A DNA stretch of 64,000 nucleotides from Myrica gale (taxonomy: Eukaryota; Streptophyta; Magnoliopsida; Fagales; Myricaceae). A program made the position numbers and the translations under genes. The notes under the pieces are model-generated. The model did not search any database and was not told where the DNA came from. It saw nothing but the letters and a program-made list of their open reading frames with translations. Shown in pieces: positions 24,012 through 37,300 of the stretch (positions are counted from its first letter, which is position 1; every line of letters starts with the position of its first letter). The stretch spans positions 23,137,001-23,201,000 of the forward strand of contig OZ005609.1 in NCBI GenBank assembly GCA_963930655.1, given 5' to 3'.

Positions 24012-25820
24012 CTAGCACTATTATTAGTGAGTGTTGTTATATGAACGCCAAAACCTGCAATTGCATTGCATAAAAAGAATGCACAGGTTTAATCCTCCAT
24101 AGGCACACTCGTCATTAAAATTATACACAGTTTAGGCAGGCCTTAGTATTTTAGGAATTTATCATGTTCTTCAAGCTAGTCAATGCACCTTCAACTTCCT
24201 ACTCATGTCCTCTCAAGTCAAGTGTAAAAGATTCGGTACCCAGATTATTCACGTTACGGAAAGGGACCAGTCTACCTCCATGGTTTTTATCCTAAACCGA
24301 GGAGTTTCAACACTTGTTGACAACCCCTTCCGGCTCTTCCACTGATATATCCAAATACAAGCCTAAAATTTCCTATTTCTTTCATGGTTGTTAGAAATTC
24401 TGAAGGATCTCGGTTCTTAAATGTAGTTTTAAATTTTGAAATCTTAACTCCGATATAATTTAAGTAATAAAATCTACTCCTTAAACATTCACGTTAATTT
24501 TCATATTGATATTCACTAATATGTTCATATTGTTGTGACGCCATGGGTAAGACAGTAGTCCGGGACTTCGTTGGGCGCTTTTTGTTGGGTCTGCTTGTCA
24601 CAGCATTCTTGTTAAAAGTTAGATGTTCGTTTTACAAGAAAGTATAAGATTTTTAACATATTTGATATAACGAATATTTATTATGTAGATTAGAGTTTTA
24701 TGGATCAATATTCTTTGTAATATCTTACTCGGATCATACAGTGCAATTCAGATAGAGATATACCGACTAGGCAGACCCCACATCATTTAATGATGTCCAT
24801 ATAAAGTTCTAAGCACCATCTGTCCTACAATGCGGTTCATCTGACCGTGCAATCCGAACAGAAAATTGCAGAGGATCCTCATCCGAGATTTATAGGTTTT
24901 GTGTAAAAGTTGGTAAAATGTTTTAAAGATATTTAATTTTTTGTTGGAGTATGTAAAAAGGTGAAAAGAAGGAGATGACTTGATATCATTGTTTAATAAA
25001 AAAATATTAAAATTAGGTGAAAAAGTATGGAGAGAGAAGATTTATTATATTTTTTTTTGAAAATATATTAAAATTTGTGTTAAAAATTATTAAAGATTGT
25101 ATAAATGGTATCGATGTTTATGTAAATTTTTTAAAAATAGATATCTATTTTAAAAATTTTGTTGAATATTCGCTCCTTAGTTAATGATATGGGCTTTTAG
25201 TACCGGCCGGAGAGAAGGAAAAAAAAAAACCTATACGGCTTGGCCTTTAGGACCTTACAACTTCGGCTGTGGTGCCTAGTGCGTTCCAATCCTTTTACCA
25301 AAATGTGAGCGCTACGTGAGCGATAGACAGAGCTCAGTTCGAGCATATCAGACTGCAAATTCGACGGCCCACACCGTTATTGCGTCGTTTGTTTATCCCC
25401 TGTGCAGGGTCCTGACAACATTGACACTTTTTTTTCTTCTTCTAATTGACAACATTGACACTTGAAAGCAGACAAGCAGCAGAAAACACACAAATGGGAG
25501 TAGATAAGGCACTGGCCTATTTTTCTTTTCTTTCTTTGTTCTTTGAAACATACCAAAAACAAAGGGTATGATCATTCTCGATATAAACACTTACAAGCGG
25601 CAAGGTGCGGTGGGGGGGGAGCCATACATCTCGTGTTCACCAGAGAAACCTCAGGCAACTGGATCTATTGCGCGCGATTTCAACTTTCAAGAAGTAATAG
25701 AAAATATATATATTTCTCACTCTCTTTCTCTCTCTATACAGCTATATTCTAATAAAATACAGTAAAAGGAAAACTAAGAAGAGAAGGATCCCAAAGCAAC
25801 TTCATTAATACCCCTGAACA
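24012..25820. other. Spacer upstream of the kinesin 3' end
   Basis: At about 24895-25160 lies a diverged relic resembling MITE family 1 (TGTTTAATAAAAAA and GTGAAAAAGTATGGAGAGAG strings). The end near 25700-25820 is probably the 3' UTR of the minus-strand kinesin. No gene was seen. Confidence 0.45.
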
Positions 25821-28800
25821 CTAATAATCTCGCTTTGCATTCCCACTCTTCCGTTTTCCATCAGCTGGAGAAGAAGCCTGCCTTCCAGGCTTGTGCCAAG
25901 GCTGACTAACCCCATTGGGTGGTTTGATCCGTGATGATGAAGGAATCAGTGATGGAATTGAACCCCTAGTTAGAAACAAATAATTCCAGAAAAATCATAT
26001 TAGAATAATATCAAATGGCTCTAACGCCAAAAACCAGAAAGCAAATCATATGCCAAACCTAAGAGTCACGGTTAATAATGAGTGAAAAAGAAAGAGAGAT
26101 TCTAAAATACTTCGGAAATATTTAATAAGGTGGCCTACACACCACATGTACAAATTTTAATCAAATATAATATAGACCGATTCGTAGTTCATTCCTAAAA
26201 ATATACTAATTATGGAGTTTTAATCAAAAAAAGTTTTTTTTGATTGATGGAAGAAGAGGAATAATAACGCAAAACTCTGCTTAGGGTTCCAAGTCTAACA
26301 CTCAATCTACAGCTATATAAACCATAAGCTAAGGAATAGGCTAGATCGTGTGTCTAAAACACAACACCGACTCTTACCCGTGTGGATTTTCAGCCTCCGT
26401 TCAGTATATTGAAGAATCACGATGAAAGGTTTGTCAACCAGACTTCCTATATTAAAAATTGAACTACGTGTATCAAAGTCTCCTTCATACTATATTGTTT
26501 AATATCATCATTATAAAAAGGGGTAATTGCACTTAAAGTCTATGGTATTGAAAATTTGTAAATAAGTTCCGAGGTAAGAAAAACAATAAATTGCTCATTG
26601 AGATCGATATTCCGTTAAAAATAGACCCCTTCGTACATTCAAGTTACAAATAAGCCACAATTAACTTATGAGATGAGAGTGTATAGAATGACCTGTTTTT
26701 AACAGAATATCGACCTCATAGAACTATTTGTCTTTTTTTTACCTCAGGAGTTTATTTGTAACTTTTCAATGCCACTTACAATGATGGCTTCTAAAAATTT
26801 GTTATTTGTGTTTGGACTTGTATACTAGCCTAAGCACATACTATTTGTGAATAAAGCCACTATTTTTGTCCACAATGATACGAGCTACTGTTTGGGACAC
26901 TTACAAATGTTTATACAATACATGTTTGCATATAAATGTATGTATCACCCATGAGGTGATTTATGTGTTGCGTAGGTCAGGTTGAAGAACTAACTTCCTC
27001 TGTAACTGGGTTGTATGTGGGTTATGAATTTCCCTCCGGGTCTGAGGTTCAAGCGTTGGTAGAGGAAGAAGAAGAAGAGCTCAAGTAGAGGAATATAAAA
27101 TATTTTTGAATATAGGGTGATTAGAGGTTTATTGCTACAAGGATATTAGTTATGGACTTTTACCTAGAAGAAAATGGTATTATTTGATGTGAGGAATAAT
27201 GAAACTGAAATCCTTATTAAGGACCCCTAACTAGAGATATAAATACAAAGCCACTCAAATTCTGTTTGTCTTCGATAGTAAAGCATGAGGTTAGTAATAG
27301 TTTAGAAGATAGTAATAGCAGAACATTAAATGTCAGGCATGTGTATTATCAAGTTTCAGTCCAGTACACTTAAACAATCATGTCCGGATTGAAACTAGAA
27401 GTTTTCTATTATTGTTACACCTAGTTTCCACATGCCACATTGTAACACAGAGGGAATTCATAAGGGTATAGCAGAAGTAGAGAACCAATAACTTGCTAAA
27501 AGCACAGTAAAATATGAGCAATTACCTTGATTCTGAGCTTTTTGCTTTCCTGGGATTCGTTTTCTTTGTTTTTGACCCCAAACCATTGGGAATGTTGGTA
27601 ACTTTAGGAAGATTTAGTTGCGAAAGCATGTCTGGCTCTGAGGAATCACTTGTTGCAGCCTCAAGCTCATCAGAGTCATCCGTCGCCATTTCATACCGAC
27701 CGTTATGACTCTGGCCAAACATCTCATGAGGCAGCTGTCTGTTGTCTACTTCCAAATGTGCCGCTGAATTTCCATCCCTACTAGCATTGTCAAGCTTGTT
27801 TACCATGACCTTATCAACCCAATCTCCATAAACTGAATCCTTGTCATCCTCCTTGCCGCTCAGCTCAGGGCTGCTGCCAATAGGTAGCCAAGAAGGTGGA
27901 TCCATCAAGATATCTTGAAGATCCAAGCTACGTCTTTTTGGCATCAGTGAAGAGTTTTTCCGAACCTGCAAGGCAATGTAAAACCGTAAACTAAGTTTAA
28001 CAGAGCTATGAGGGAAAAGCAGAGGTAAGTCATTGTAATTAGGCACCGCACTATGGGAAAGCAATTGTTGTAAAGCTAAGTCAATTTCAGCTCTACGTCT
28101 TTTTGGCTTCAGTGAGAAATAATGCTGTTTAAATCTTAATTGTCATACTTTGGTGATGAAAACATTCTAAAATAACTTCTTCAGCCGGTGTCTAATTCTA
28201 TTTCTTTTTGATGATGACTTATAAAATGCAGGATATGTGGGAGATTGTTGAGACAGAAGTATTCAACAATAAGAAAATAAAGCACAATGGGTTTGTCTGA
28301 TTTTTTTTTTATACTCGATCAGCTGAGCTAACATGAAACCATGGCCCCTACCGGTTATGATTCTCGGTCCTACCTCTAAGTTACCAAGATCCTCCATCGG
28401 TTGCCTACGAGCCATAGACAGATCTTCAACACTTTTCCACCTAGGATGAGAAGGGGAAGATCCACAGGACTTGATTTTTAATGGTTCAGGACTGCTGGAT
28501 GGAGCGTGTCGAAGACTCTCTGTTTCACCCTCCTTTCTTGCTAAGGCTGCTTTGAGGCCAGCAATCTAAAAGGAGACAGTAAACAAAGACACCTACCTTT
28601 ATTTACAAAACCCCTAAAACATAAAACACATGTAACGCGGGTACAGATGATAAAGATAAAATTCATAGACAAACCAAGAAAAGTCATTTGAAGGGAAAAC
28701 TGAAGCTAACATTTTCTGGGAATAAAAAAGTAGGGCACTTCTCAAACTATCGTGAATGGCATAAGAGGAGCAAAAACCTGTTCCTTAAGCTCTTTCACAT

Positions 28801-31800
28801 CAGCACTATCTTTGTTCACCCGAGCAGCACCAAGCTCAATGGTGGAAACCCTTTCGGCAAATTTGAGAGTACTAATTGTTTCTCCAACGCCTTCAGGCTC
28901 TGGACTTATGTGGACAAACATAAGTGTCTTTGCTTGCCCCCCTGTTTGACACAAGGACCAATGACTTGAAAAATTGAGACGATTCAGCTGGAAAAATGAA
29001 GAGAATATCTTCCTAGGTTAGTGGACAGAGAGAATCTTACCAAGTGAATCTTGGAGAAGTTGAGTGAGTTTGCTGTTCCTGTAAGGAACATGGGAATTCT
29101 TTTGCGCAAGAGAGGAAATTACATCTCCTAAGGCAGAAAGAGATCTGTTGATATGTTGTGCCTCTTTTAGTCTATCTCCTGTCGCCTCAGATTTCTCAAC
29201 CCTTTCACTCCCTGCCAGGTCAACCAAATGCATACAGCCACGAAAAATAGATCCAGACGTCAGGTCTTTTCCTTGAACATGAACCGTGAGGCAGCTGGAA
29301 ATAGATACAACACAGAAGTATCCATTATGCATGCAATAGGACATTCACACGGGAATCAAAATTAAAAGGAAAATCCAGAAACTAAAAATTTCTCTATTCT
29401 ACACTTCAAAACAAAATTAGCCATACCTATGAGAACGGCTACTCCGATCATTCATGGCTGTAGCTCCCACTGCACGATTCTTTTGCCCAAGGTTCATCAA
29501 AGTTATAACATCAGATGTTGATGAAACAGGTACAAGATTTGCGTCAGGCACATTAATCCCGTTTTGAGAGCTATTACGGATTTCTAACGTACTTAGGAGT
29601 TAAGAACACATATAGGAGCATAAGGTGTGTTGCAGATGTAAACTGCTAAAAAGAAATAGACAAGTGTCATGAAGGATATCTTTTGTTAAGACCATCAGTC
29701 ACGAGGAGATCCCTTACTTGCTCATTGTAAATCTCGAGCATCTGAACAGAAATATCATAGCAAACGGTGTCTTTCCTCTGTTCTGAGAGAAGAAATAGGT
29801 CACCCAAGGCCCTGTAATTTACCCCTAGGCCTTCCTCCGTAAGTTCTGGAGGTCCACTCTGGATTGGTTAATGGTAAAAATGAATCAATAAAACTAATAC
29901 AAATGAGGCAACGTTTATTGCCAACAAGTAGCTGAAAGCCTAATACTGCAACAAATTAAGAATCTAATTGTCATGGTCTGAATTCTTTACCATGGTATGA
30001 GTTTTCCCAGATCCTGTTTGGCCATAAGCAAATATACAGACATTGTACCCATCAAGAACAGACCGAATCAAAGGCTGGGTGTCAGAAAATACCTCCCCTG
30101 TAAGGAAAGGAAAGCGTTGGTACATAACAAAATTTGAACAGAAGGAAAATTAAAACGAAGAAAAGGGGGGAAAAAGAATCTAACCTTGGGTTGCAGAAGG
30201 ACCAAATACTTTGTTGAAAGTAAATGATTTCCTTCCCTCTTTGCTATATTTTGAAGGGGCAATAATCGTAATATTTCCCTCCTCTATGTGATCCACAGTA
30301 CTCGCACGGTTTGGCTGCCCAGGCAGGAAAGGCCTCACTCGGCAGTATACTCTAATATTTCCTAGTCAAAGATAAATTCCACGACCTTTAGATGTTGCTG
30401 AGAAACCAAAAAATAATTCGACTGATTGAAGTCATAATCCTAAACCATTCAGAATGTCACCTTTCAGGTCCTGCACTTGATTGTATAACTTGCGGTTTTC
30501 TTCAAGAACTTTCTGGTGTCTGGAAGCAGCTTGAGCTAGACCATGCAGGTGCGTACCTAGCAAGAGGAGCTAGTGATATATAAATCCTCCTTCAAAATAT
30601 TTCTAAAAACATAAAAAAATTGATGTAAAACGTACCTAGATTGTTGAATTCCTCCAGGTACTTATTCTGCAAAATCTGCATGCCTGCTTTCGTACTCTGA
30701 AGAATGTGCCTCAGTTCCTGCAGGATATCAACATCAAAATCATCAGTCGCATGAGATTAATAGAAAATTCACCAAGTACATGAAACTAACAGAAAGGCTT
30801 TCAGCAAGTTCGAACTCTAGAAAATTACCAGAATATTTCTTTGTTGCTGTTCAACTAACATATGCTGTTTCAAAAGCTCACTTTTTGGTTCCTCTTCAAC
30901 ATCACACTTCCAATCGCACCACTCTTCCTCTTTACCTTGCGAGGCAGGTTTTTCTTCCATCTTAGCAATAGGGAGAGAAAAAGTCAGCCCTTTGCTCAAT
31001 GCATACAAGGAATCTGAGATAATCTACTTGTGGAAATATTAGTGCCACCAACTTATCACTTGCATTTTGATGAATGTAAGTACCTCTATATCACCAGTCG
31101 CTGTTTTTGAAAGAGATTTGTCGGGGACAAATACTGACATATCTTTCACAGTTGTTTTCACCTGTCAGGTTAGCAGAAAAATTAATACTAGTGACAGCGT
31201 TTTATATAAAAAAGAACACGATTTCTCTACAAGCATAGAAACAAGCGGGATCCTGGCCTTTCAGATTAAGGATACCCGAAGTCGACAAGGAACTTTGCTG
31301 CAAAAAGTATCTCTTCTTAAGGAAAACAGATGCTTACCAGTTCATTTTGGCTTGCTAACCGGTGCTCAAACTCCTCCATGACTTTATTAAGCATAGATTC
31401 CACAATCTAGACAGGTGAAATTGTCAGATGTTATCCATTACGTAATGAGCAATATTTAACTACATAATCCGTTACAACAAAGACTCAGGCCAGATAAGAA
31501 GACAAGATGACAGGACAAGTGAACATGTGGGCAAATATTGAGACACCTACGCCATTGTTTTGGATTCTATACACGAGCTATGTGACAAATGCTGCACTTA
31601 AATGATTAGTTTCAGAAGAAAGGAACAACATATCGCTTGAAATACATCCATGGAAGGAGTAAATGATGTCATCATCACTTCCGTACTAAGCCTGCTTCCT
31701 TTGCCGGATAATTAGCAGTCTCTTAAAAATCTATGTATGAAATAAAACAAGAAAGCACGAGGACCCTCACAAATGGAATATCTTCTGGCTTCCTGTCGGA

Positions 31801-33494
31801 AAGAAAATCACGGACTAGCATATTTACGGAACGAGATGAACCCTGCAGGTTAGAGTACAAATCAGATTTTTGGCTTCAAGCTTCAATGACTATCGAAAAG
31901 TAAAGAACAAAAGAAAAATACAGAGCTCACTAACTGCTTCGTTGAGGTCGTGGCTAAGGTCGCAGTATGATGATAGATCACTAGAAAAACTCTCCATAGA
32001 CTTCTCACTAGGTGATAACGTCCTTGAAAAAGAATTCATGAATGGTTCTGAGTGCTTCCGTACAAAGGGTTTCCCACAGGTTTGCGTTTTCAAATTTCCA
32101 CCGAGTTTCCATGATCCGTTTCCACCTCCTTGTTTCCAGTCGCTGTATGATTTGAGTGCTAGAACACAGTTTACAATCCTTGCAGATTTTCCTCCCTGCA
32201 AAGGCAGAAGATTACAACAGGGTAGCAACAGATCGATAACTCTCACTAATCAATGCATTTTTGCACCAGATGGTTCGACATTAACTGGAAACTATTTGAA
32301 ACGTCAATATAAGTTTGTCACATCCAGAAAAGAGACAGGGAGTCAGGGACTGAGGGACATGCCAGCTTGGAATGATATTATACAGATTCCCCTATTCTTC
32401 TTCTTCTTTTTTATACCTACTTTAATTAGGAGAGAAGGAGATGTGTGGATGAAGCCATGAAACCCATTGTATAGTTTTTCCTTATAGATCATCAAGACAT
32501 ACCTGTTCCAAATCAGAGGCTTGAAAGGCTGGCAGCCCCAATTCTTCAACAGCTACGAGAAAATTTCTCAAGTTCTCAAAGTATTGGTATGCGGATAGAG
32601 CTGCCCCATCAGCGATAATAACAGAATCGCACGGCCCCTCGACCACCTGAAATCATCAATAAGCATAATCAGAACCAACAACAAGACAAATAAACTTTAA
32701 AAAAAAAAAAAGCTTACAACGTTCAAGGAAATAAAACTATCAAACAAAATATAATAAAAACCTTGCTGAATTATACCTTTGGCACAGCTCCAGGCTGAAC
32801 CTTGTTAAGAACATTGCAAAGGATTATCCCACTTCGCAATCCAAGCCTGAATTCTTCTTCGGAAGGCTCCGCTGGCAGGTCTTTACCCCCAACAACTCCC
32901 ACCGTCTTTCTGAGCCATCCGGCTGCCTCATATCTTCTTAAGGCTGCAAAATAATGTAGCAACCTTAAGTTTATTTTTCTTGTTTAGCATATCTTAAGCT
33001 AAGAGAAGCCACATTTCATTGACTAACACCGGAATAAAGAAAGTCATATAAGATGGGATTATAGGATCTTGATCTACTGGAGAATTCATTTTGTTGGTTT
33101 CAGCTCCATTCTATCTGGAATAATTTCCAAATCCAGACAAGAATAAAGATTTTGAATGCTGAGGTTTTCAAAATTTGTCTATTTGAGCTGGAACAAGAAT
33201 TCCAGAATCAGGATTCCACGCAGCAAAATGTGAAACTTTCACCAAGATACAATTGCACGGATTCTTGGCAATAAGAAAATTTTAATCGAAAGAGAATGAT
33301 GAGACGGAGCTCCAAAATCGAATCAACTTTCTAAGAAAAGAGATGCAAAAACAATGAAAGAAATGAGTGATCATACAGGCTTCCTCGGCCTTCCTCGAAG
33401 CCAGCCCCCGATCGCACAATCGGGTACTATGTTGTTGGAGAACATCTTCAACCATTGAAGCTATAGAGAAAGAAAAAACTTGCTCTGTTGCCAT
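25821..33494 (-). CDS. KIN14: Kinesin-14 with N-terminal calponin-homology domain
   Basis: A predicted microtubule motor whose CH domain can bind actin filaments. Nineteen coding exons on the minus strand join in frame into 1012 aa: 33494-33377, 32943-32777, 32646-32503, 32195-31935, 31842-31771, 31406-31338, 31161-31084, 30960-30829, 30717-30636, 30556-30461, 30361-30185, 30097-29991, 29858-29680, 29588-29427, 29294-29041, 28941-28778, 28565-28374, 27965-27526 and 25965-25821. The CH domain covers about residues 40-160 ([20 protein letters not shown]). A coiled-coil neck precedes the motor, which starts at [14 protein letters not shown] (about 407), with P-loop GQTGSGKT at about 491-498, switch [10 protein letters not shown], switch II DLAGSER and [12 protein letters not shown]. 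The motor after a coiled coil in mid-protein and the tail motif [11 protein letters not shown] match the At2g47500-like clade. All introns are GT-AG except the one at 29589-29679, which is AT-AC. The gene appears intact. Confidence 0.94.
26524..26786. mobile_element. Fold-back element 2, in the last kinesin intron
   Basis: Two arms of about 85 bp, inverted and imperfect, share the strings TCGATATTCCGTTAAAAA (left) and a near-complement (right). It sits inside the 1560-base last intron of the kinesin gene and has no coding capacity. Confidence 0.7.
29589..29679 (-). other. U12-type AT-AC intron of the kinesin gene
   Basis: The 91-base intron starts ATATCCTTC directly after AACAAAAG and ends GTAC before GTTAGAAATC. 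The donor matches the minor-spliceosome consensus ATATCCTT exactly, and a branch-point-like TTCTTAAC lies about 12 bases before the 3' end, the usual U12 spacing. Removing it restores the conserved motor sequence NKRLEIRNSS in frame, whereas no GT-AG alternative does. It interrupts a codon in phase 2. Confidence 0.93.
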
Positions 33495-34160
33495 TTTGAT
33501 CACATACACACAACGCTGAATAACGCAGAAAAATCTGACAGTTAAAACCACCCAAACTCCAAAACTCAAATCCTACCTATTGATTTCAATACCTATATCC
33601 GTCGGAACCTTAATATAGTCCAACAAACTAAAGTGGAATGCCAAATTGTTTTGGTTAAAAATTCATGAAGAAATAAATTAACTGTATTTTCTCATGTAAT
33701 CGATGGGAACGACGAGAAAAAAGAGAATGTTTTGAACAGATGATCTAGGGAGAGAGAGAGAGATTGTGCAAAGTGAAGAGCGAGAAAACTGGTTCAAATT
33801 TTCTCGCACATTTCTCACACTTTCTCTCCGATTCCCTCTTTAGCTTTCTCGGTCTGGTTCTGTTTTCTTTCTGCGTCTAATATTGATGGAAAAAGGTGGA
33901 TGGACCCGAACTTGGTGCCGAGCCTCTCGGGGTGGACTCGACCGTTTTTTTTCCCCCTTCCGTTTGGGATAGAGCAAACCAAGAAAATATAATTTACTTT
34001 TTTTTCATTTCTTATAAGAAATTTGTTGTCATAATGATATCTTTGTTTTTTTTCTAATAATAAGGGAGATCCTACACAGTAAGTCCATACATAATGGATA
34101 CACCTAAAGTATCTATAGACAACCTAAAATGGACCGATCGCCTCCACAGTATACATACAA
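33495..34160. other. Leader and promoter region of the kinesin gene
   Basis: A GA-run (33751-33763 on the + strand) and CT-rich sequence upstream of the start codon suit a plant 5' UTR. No TATA box was identified with confidence. Confidence 0.4.
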
Positions 34161-34371
34161 GGCGTTTGTTGGCCGACATTTCGGTCATATTATAAAAAAT
34201 ATATTAAAATAATTTTTTTTACATCAAATAATTCTTTATTATTATAATATTCACTCAAATATTTTCTCTCCTCACTTTTTTACCAACTCCCACAAAATAT
34301 CTTCACTTTTTCACAAACCCCAATACCCCAACATTTTCACCACCCCAAAATTTCTACAAACAAACACCACC
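34161..34371. mobile_element. MITE, Tourist-like relative
   Basis: About 211 bp with ends GGCGTTTGTTGG and CAAACACCACC, and an AT-rich core sharing strings such as CACTTTTTCAC with the MITEs at 20210 and 23820. No exact target duplication is visible. Confidence 0.6.
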
Positions 34372-37300
34372 TGTTGAAGTTTGCTGAACAAAGTCAAAAT
34401 TTAAGAATTAGGTTCGGACTATATTATTTTGATTTTTTTTTCTTCGTCAAATCTTAATTTCTCGAAGTATATTATTGTGTTCTTTCTTTTGGAGGGGAAA
34501 AGAGCTCAGAGTCAATTCTATCGTCTTCTCATTTTGCATACTTAACGCAGAGATACCATGTTGGTTGCACTCAACAACTACGAGCTATACGGTGGCACAA
34601 CTCACAAGGGGGGAAACTCTTTGCAGCCTCTCCATATTTGTAACAGGCAGACCTTAATTCACTGAGCCCCTATCCAAATAATGCAGTAATAATTTAACTA
34701 AACATCAGTTTTAGGTGGGCATTGGCGTGAATTGTACACATTAATTGTTGGATAATGCTTGCATTTAACTCTTCTTTGGTAGCTTTAGAACTTAGTTCTG
34801 TTTGACATTACTTGGTCCCCTTAGGATTTTGAAAGATTACCTAGGTGGAATAATCCTATTTAATTCAGCCAAATGTTCCTATCCAATCTATAACTCGAAT
34901 GCCATTTTTTTTTTGGGGGGGGGGGGATTTTGAGGAAGGTTTTGCAAAATAGACATTGATTGGATTCCTGAACATGCTTAAGTTAATTAGCCCAAACCCT
35001 CCATGAAGATAGGTCATAGCTTGATCATGGGTTTGTGTAAAGAATGGTACCACAGTAAAGAATGGGTAATTCCTTACGTGTAAAGGCTAGACGTGTAATC
35101 ATGGGTATAATGAAACTCGACTTTTAGAAACAAAAAATAATACACAAAAGGTTAAGATGATCATTCGCACCATTGTATTTGCCAACAACCTAATTTTTCA
35201 TTTAATACACAAAAACAATATAATATAATATCATTGTCCTTTTTTTTTTTGGAGGAGAAAAACATCATGTTTCACTATCAAAATATTCTGAGCTAAATGT
35301 CATTTTCAACCCTCAAACTGAAATTTAAGAAATTAAAAAAAAAAAGTACACATAAGATTAAGATGATAGCTTTTTGGAATCCAATACATGTATGTATAAG
35401 TTGCTCTTTGGTTTGCAAGAACACAATATAATATGTTTTTTTTTTTGCCTCTTTGGTTTTTAGAAGGGTGTTTTTTTCTGAATAAAAAACATATATAATT
35501 AAGTAGAGAATAGTGTATAGATCGTAAATGGGTGGAACTTGATATTGGAGCTTGTTACATGTTGGATATTATAGGTTCCCTTGTGTTGGACTATGCTGCT
35601 ATGTTAACAATTCTGTGTACTTTTGCACTAGGTTTTGGTATATCTGCTACTGATCTCAGGAGTATTCTCTCTTTCTCTCTCTCCATTGATAAAGAAGGTA
35701 GTCGTTGAAATGATATGAGGAAAAGAGGGAAATAGTGCCCCCCCCCCCCCCCCCCCCCCCCAAGATGGAAGAAAGGAAGGGCAGAAAGTACCTTATCTGA
35801 TCTGATGCCGTTTTGTCACAGAAAGATGATGGCAACAAATAAGCATTTCATGGGCAGGAGTAAGTAGGAGCATATGATATGTGCACCAACTCATGATTTA
35901 GGCCACTTCTAGCCATTTGTTTAGAGAATCAAAGTATATCAGCAGTAGAATATGAAAGTATGCCCCAAAACCTTTGGATGTTGGGAAGGTATCTAGTCCC
36001 GTCATTTTTTTTATTTGGATAAACACACGTTCTATTCCGAATTATTATTTTTGTCATATTACACTGATAAACTATTAATTTTAAAAAATTTACACCCTTC
36101 ACTAAAAAAAATTATCACGGAAATTGATTTGTTGATCTGTGATAATTTTATCCTCCCAAAATGTCACCGTCAAAAAAATTTATGGGGATATAATTGGCAT
36201 GCCGCGTGCTAAAAAATCACTTAATATTCAATTTACTAACAATTTTAAGGTACAAAATATTTGTAATCTGGTGAATGTAAAGTGATAATAATAATAATAA
36301 TTTACTAACGGATGTAGACGTAAAAACCAAATTAATAAAAAAAAGACAAAATTGAACAAAACTAAAATTTGGAGACCATTTTCAAAAAAGATATAAAATT
36401 CAGGGAAAAAAAAGGTGATTTAACCCTTAAATAATCAGACATGCATTGCCACCCAAAATTATAAACAGCTCATGTATGGTTTTATGTACCGTTGACAATT
36501 TAGAAAAAGATGGGAGGGTCTTAAGCTGGCCTCTCCCTCCAACGTTCGAAAATATTCAAACCCATGGTTCGGAGCCGAACCTAAAAGGTGAGGAATTACT
36601 AATTAGGATGATTAGCTGAAAATCTGAGTTTCTCCTAAAGATATGAAAATGGGCCCGGAAGAAAGGCCTATCCGTGGGACCCCAAAGTTCCATGCCGGCA
36701 TGTGTGTTAGTAAAGAACAGAAGACTGCCGGCCCAAGCCCAACCATTTAAATAAGTGGGCTCCACTGGCCTGGCTAAAGACCTGCAAAACATGTTGATAA
36801 AGAGGGGTGGGACTGGTGGAGAACGGGAGGCTGAAAATTGTCAAAGCAGAACTTACCCTCAATTCTGTTGCTCTGCTTCTGCATCGTTCAGATAATGATT
36901 TCTCCTTTATTTTGTTTAGAGATAATTTTGAACTTATATGATTAATTGTAACACTTTGTACGATTTCTGAAGGATTCATTCAAAACAAATAAATAGTATA
37001 TGAAGTGGTTAAAAATCAGATGCAAATTTTTAACTTGTCTCCTCAAATTACTATATAATTTTTAAATACTTCCACAAACTTTAACTCGTTATAATTCACC
37101 TTTCAAACTGTGTTTTTCATTGTAATTTTATCTCCCGACTCATTGGAGTCATTATATCGACTGGTTTTCATCCCACGTGCGTGACCTTTATTTTATATGA
37201 AAATACAAATTTGTCATCATTTGAGCAATTCTTAGCCTTCTATTGTGCTTCTCTTGATTTTTAGACCTAAGAAATAATATGTGGTTAGCTTATTTTTTAT

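Noticed and set aside
29643-29679. Reading the kinesin frame through the U12 donor
   Set aside because: It gives NKRYPS and a stop at once; the AT-AC splice restores the family sequence.
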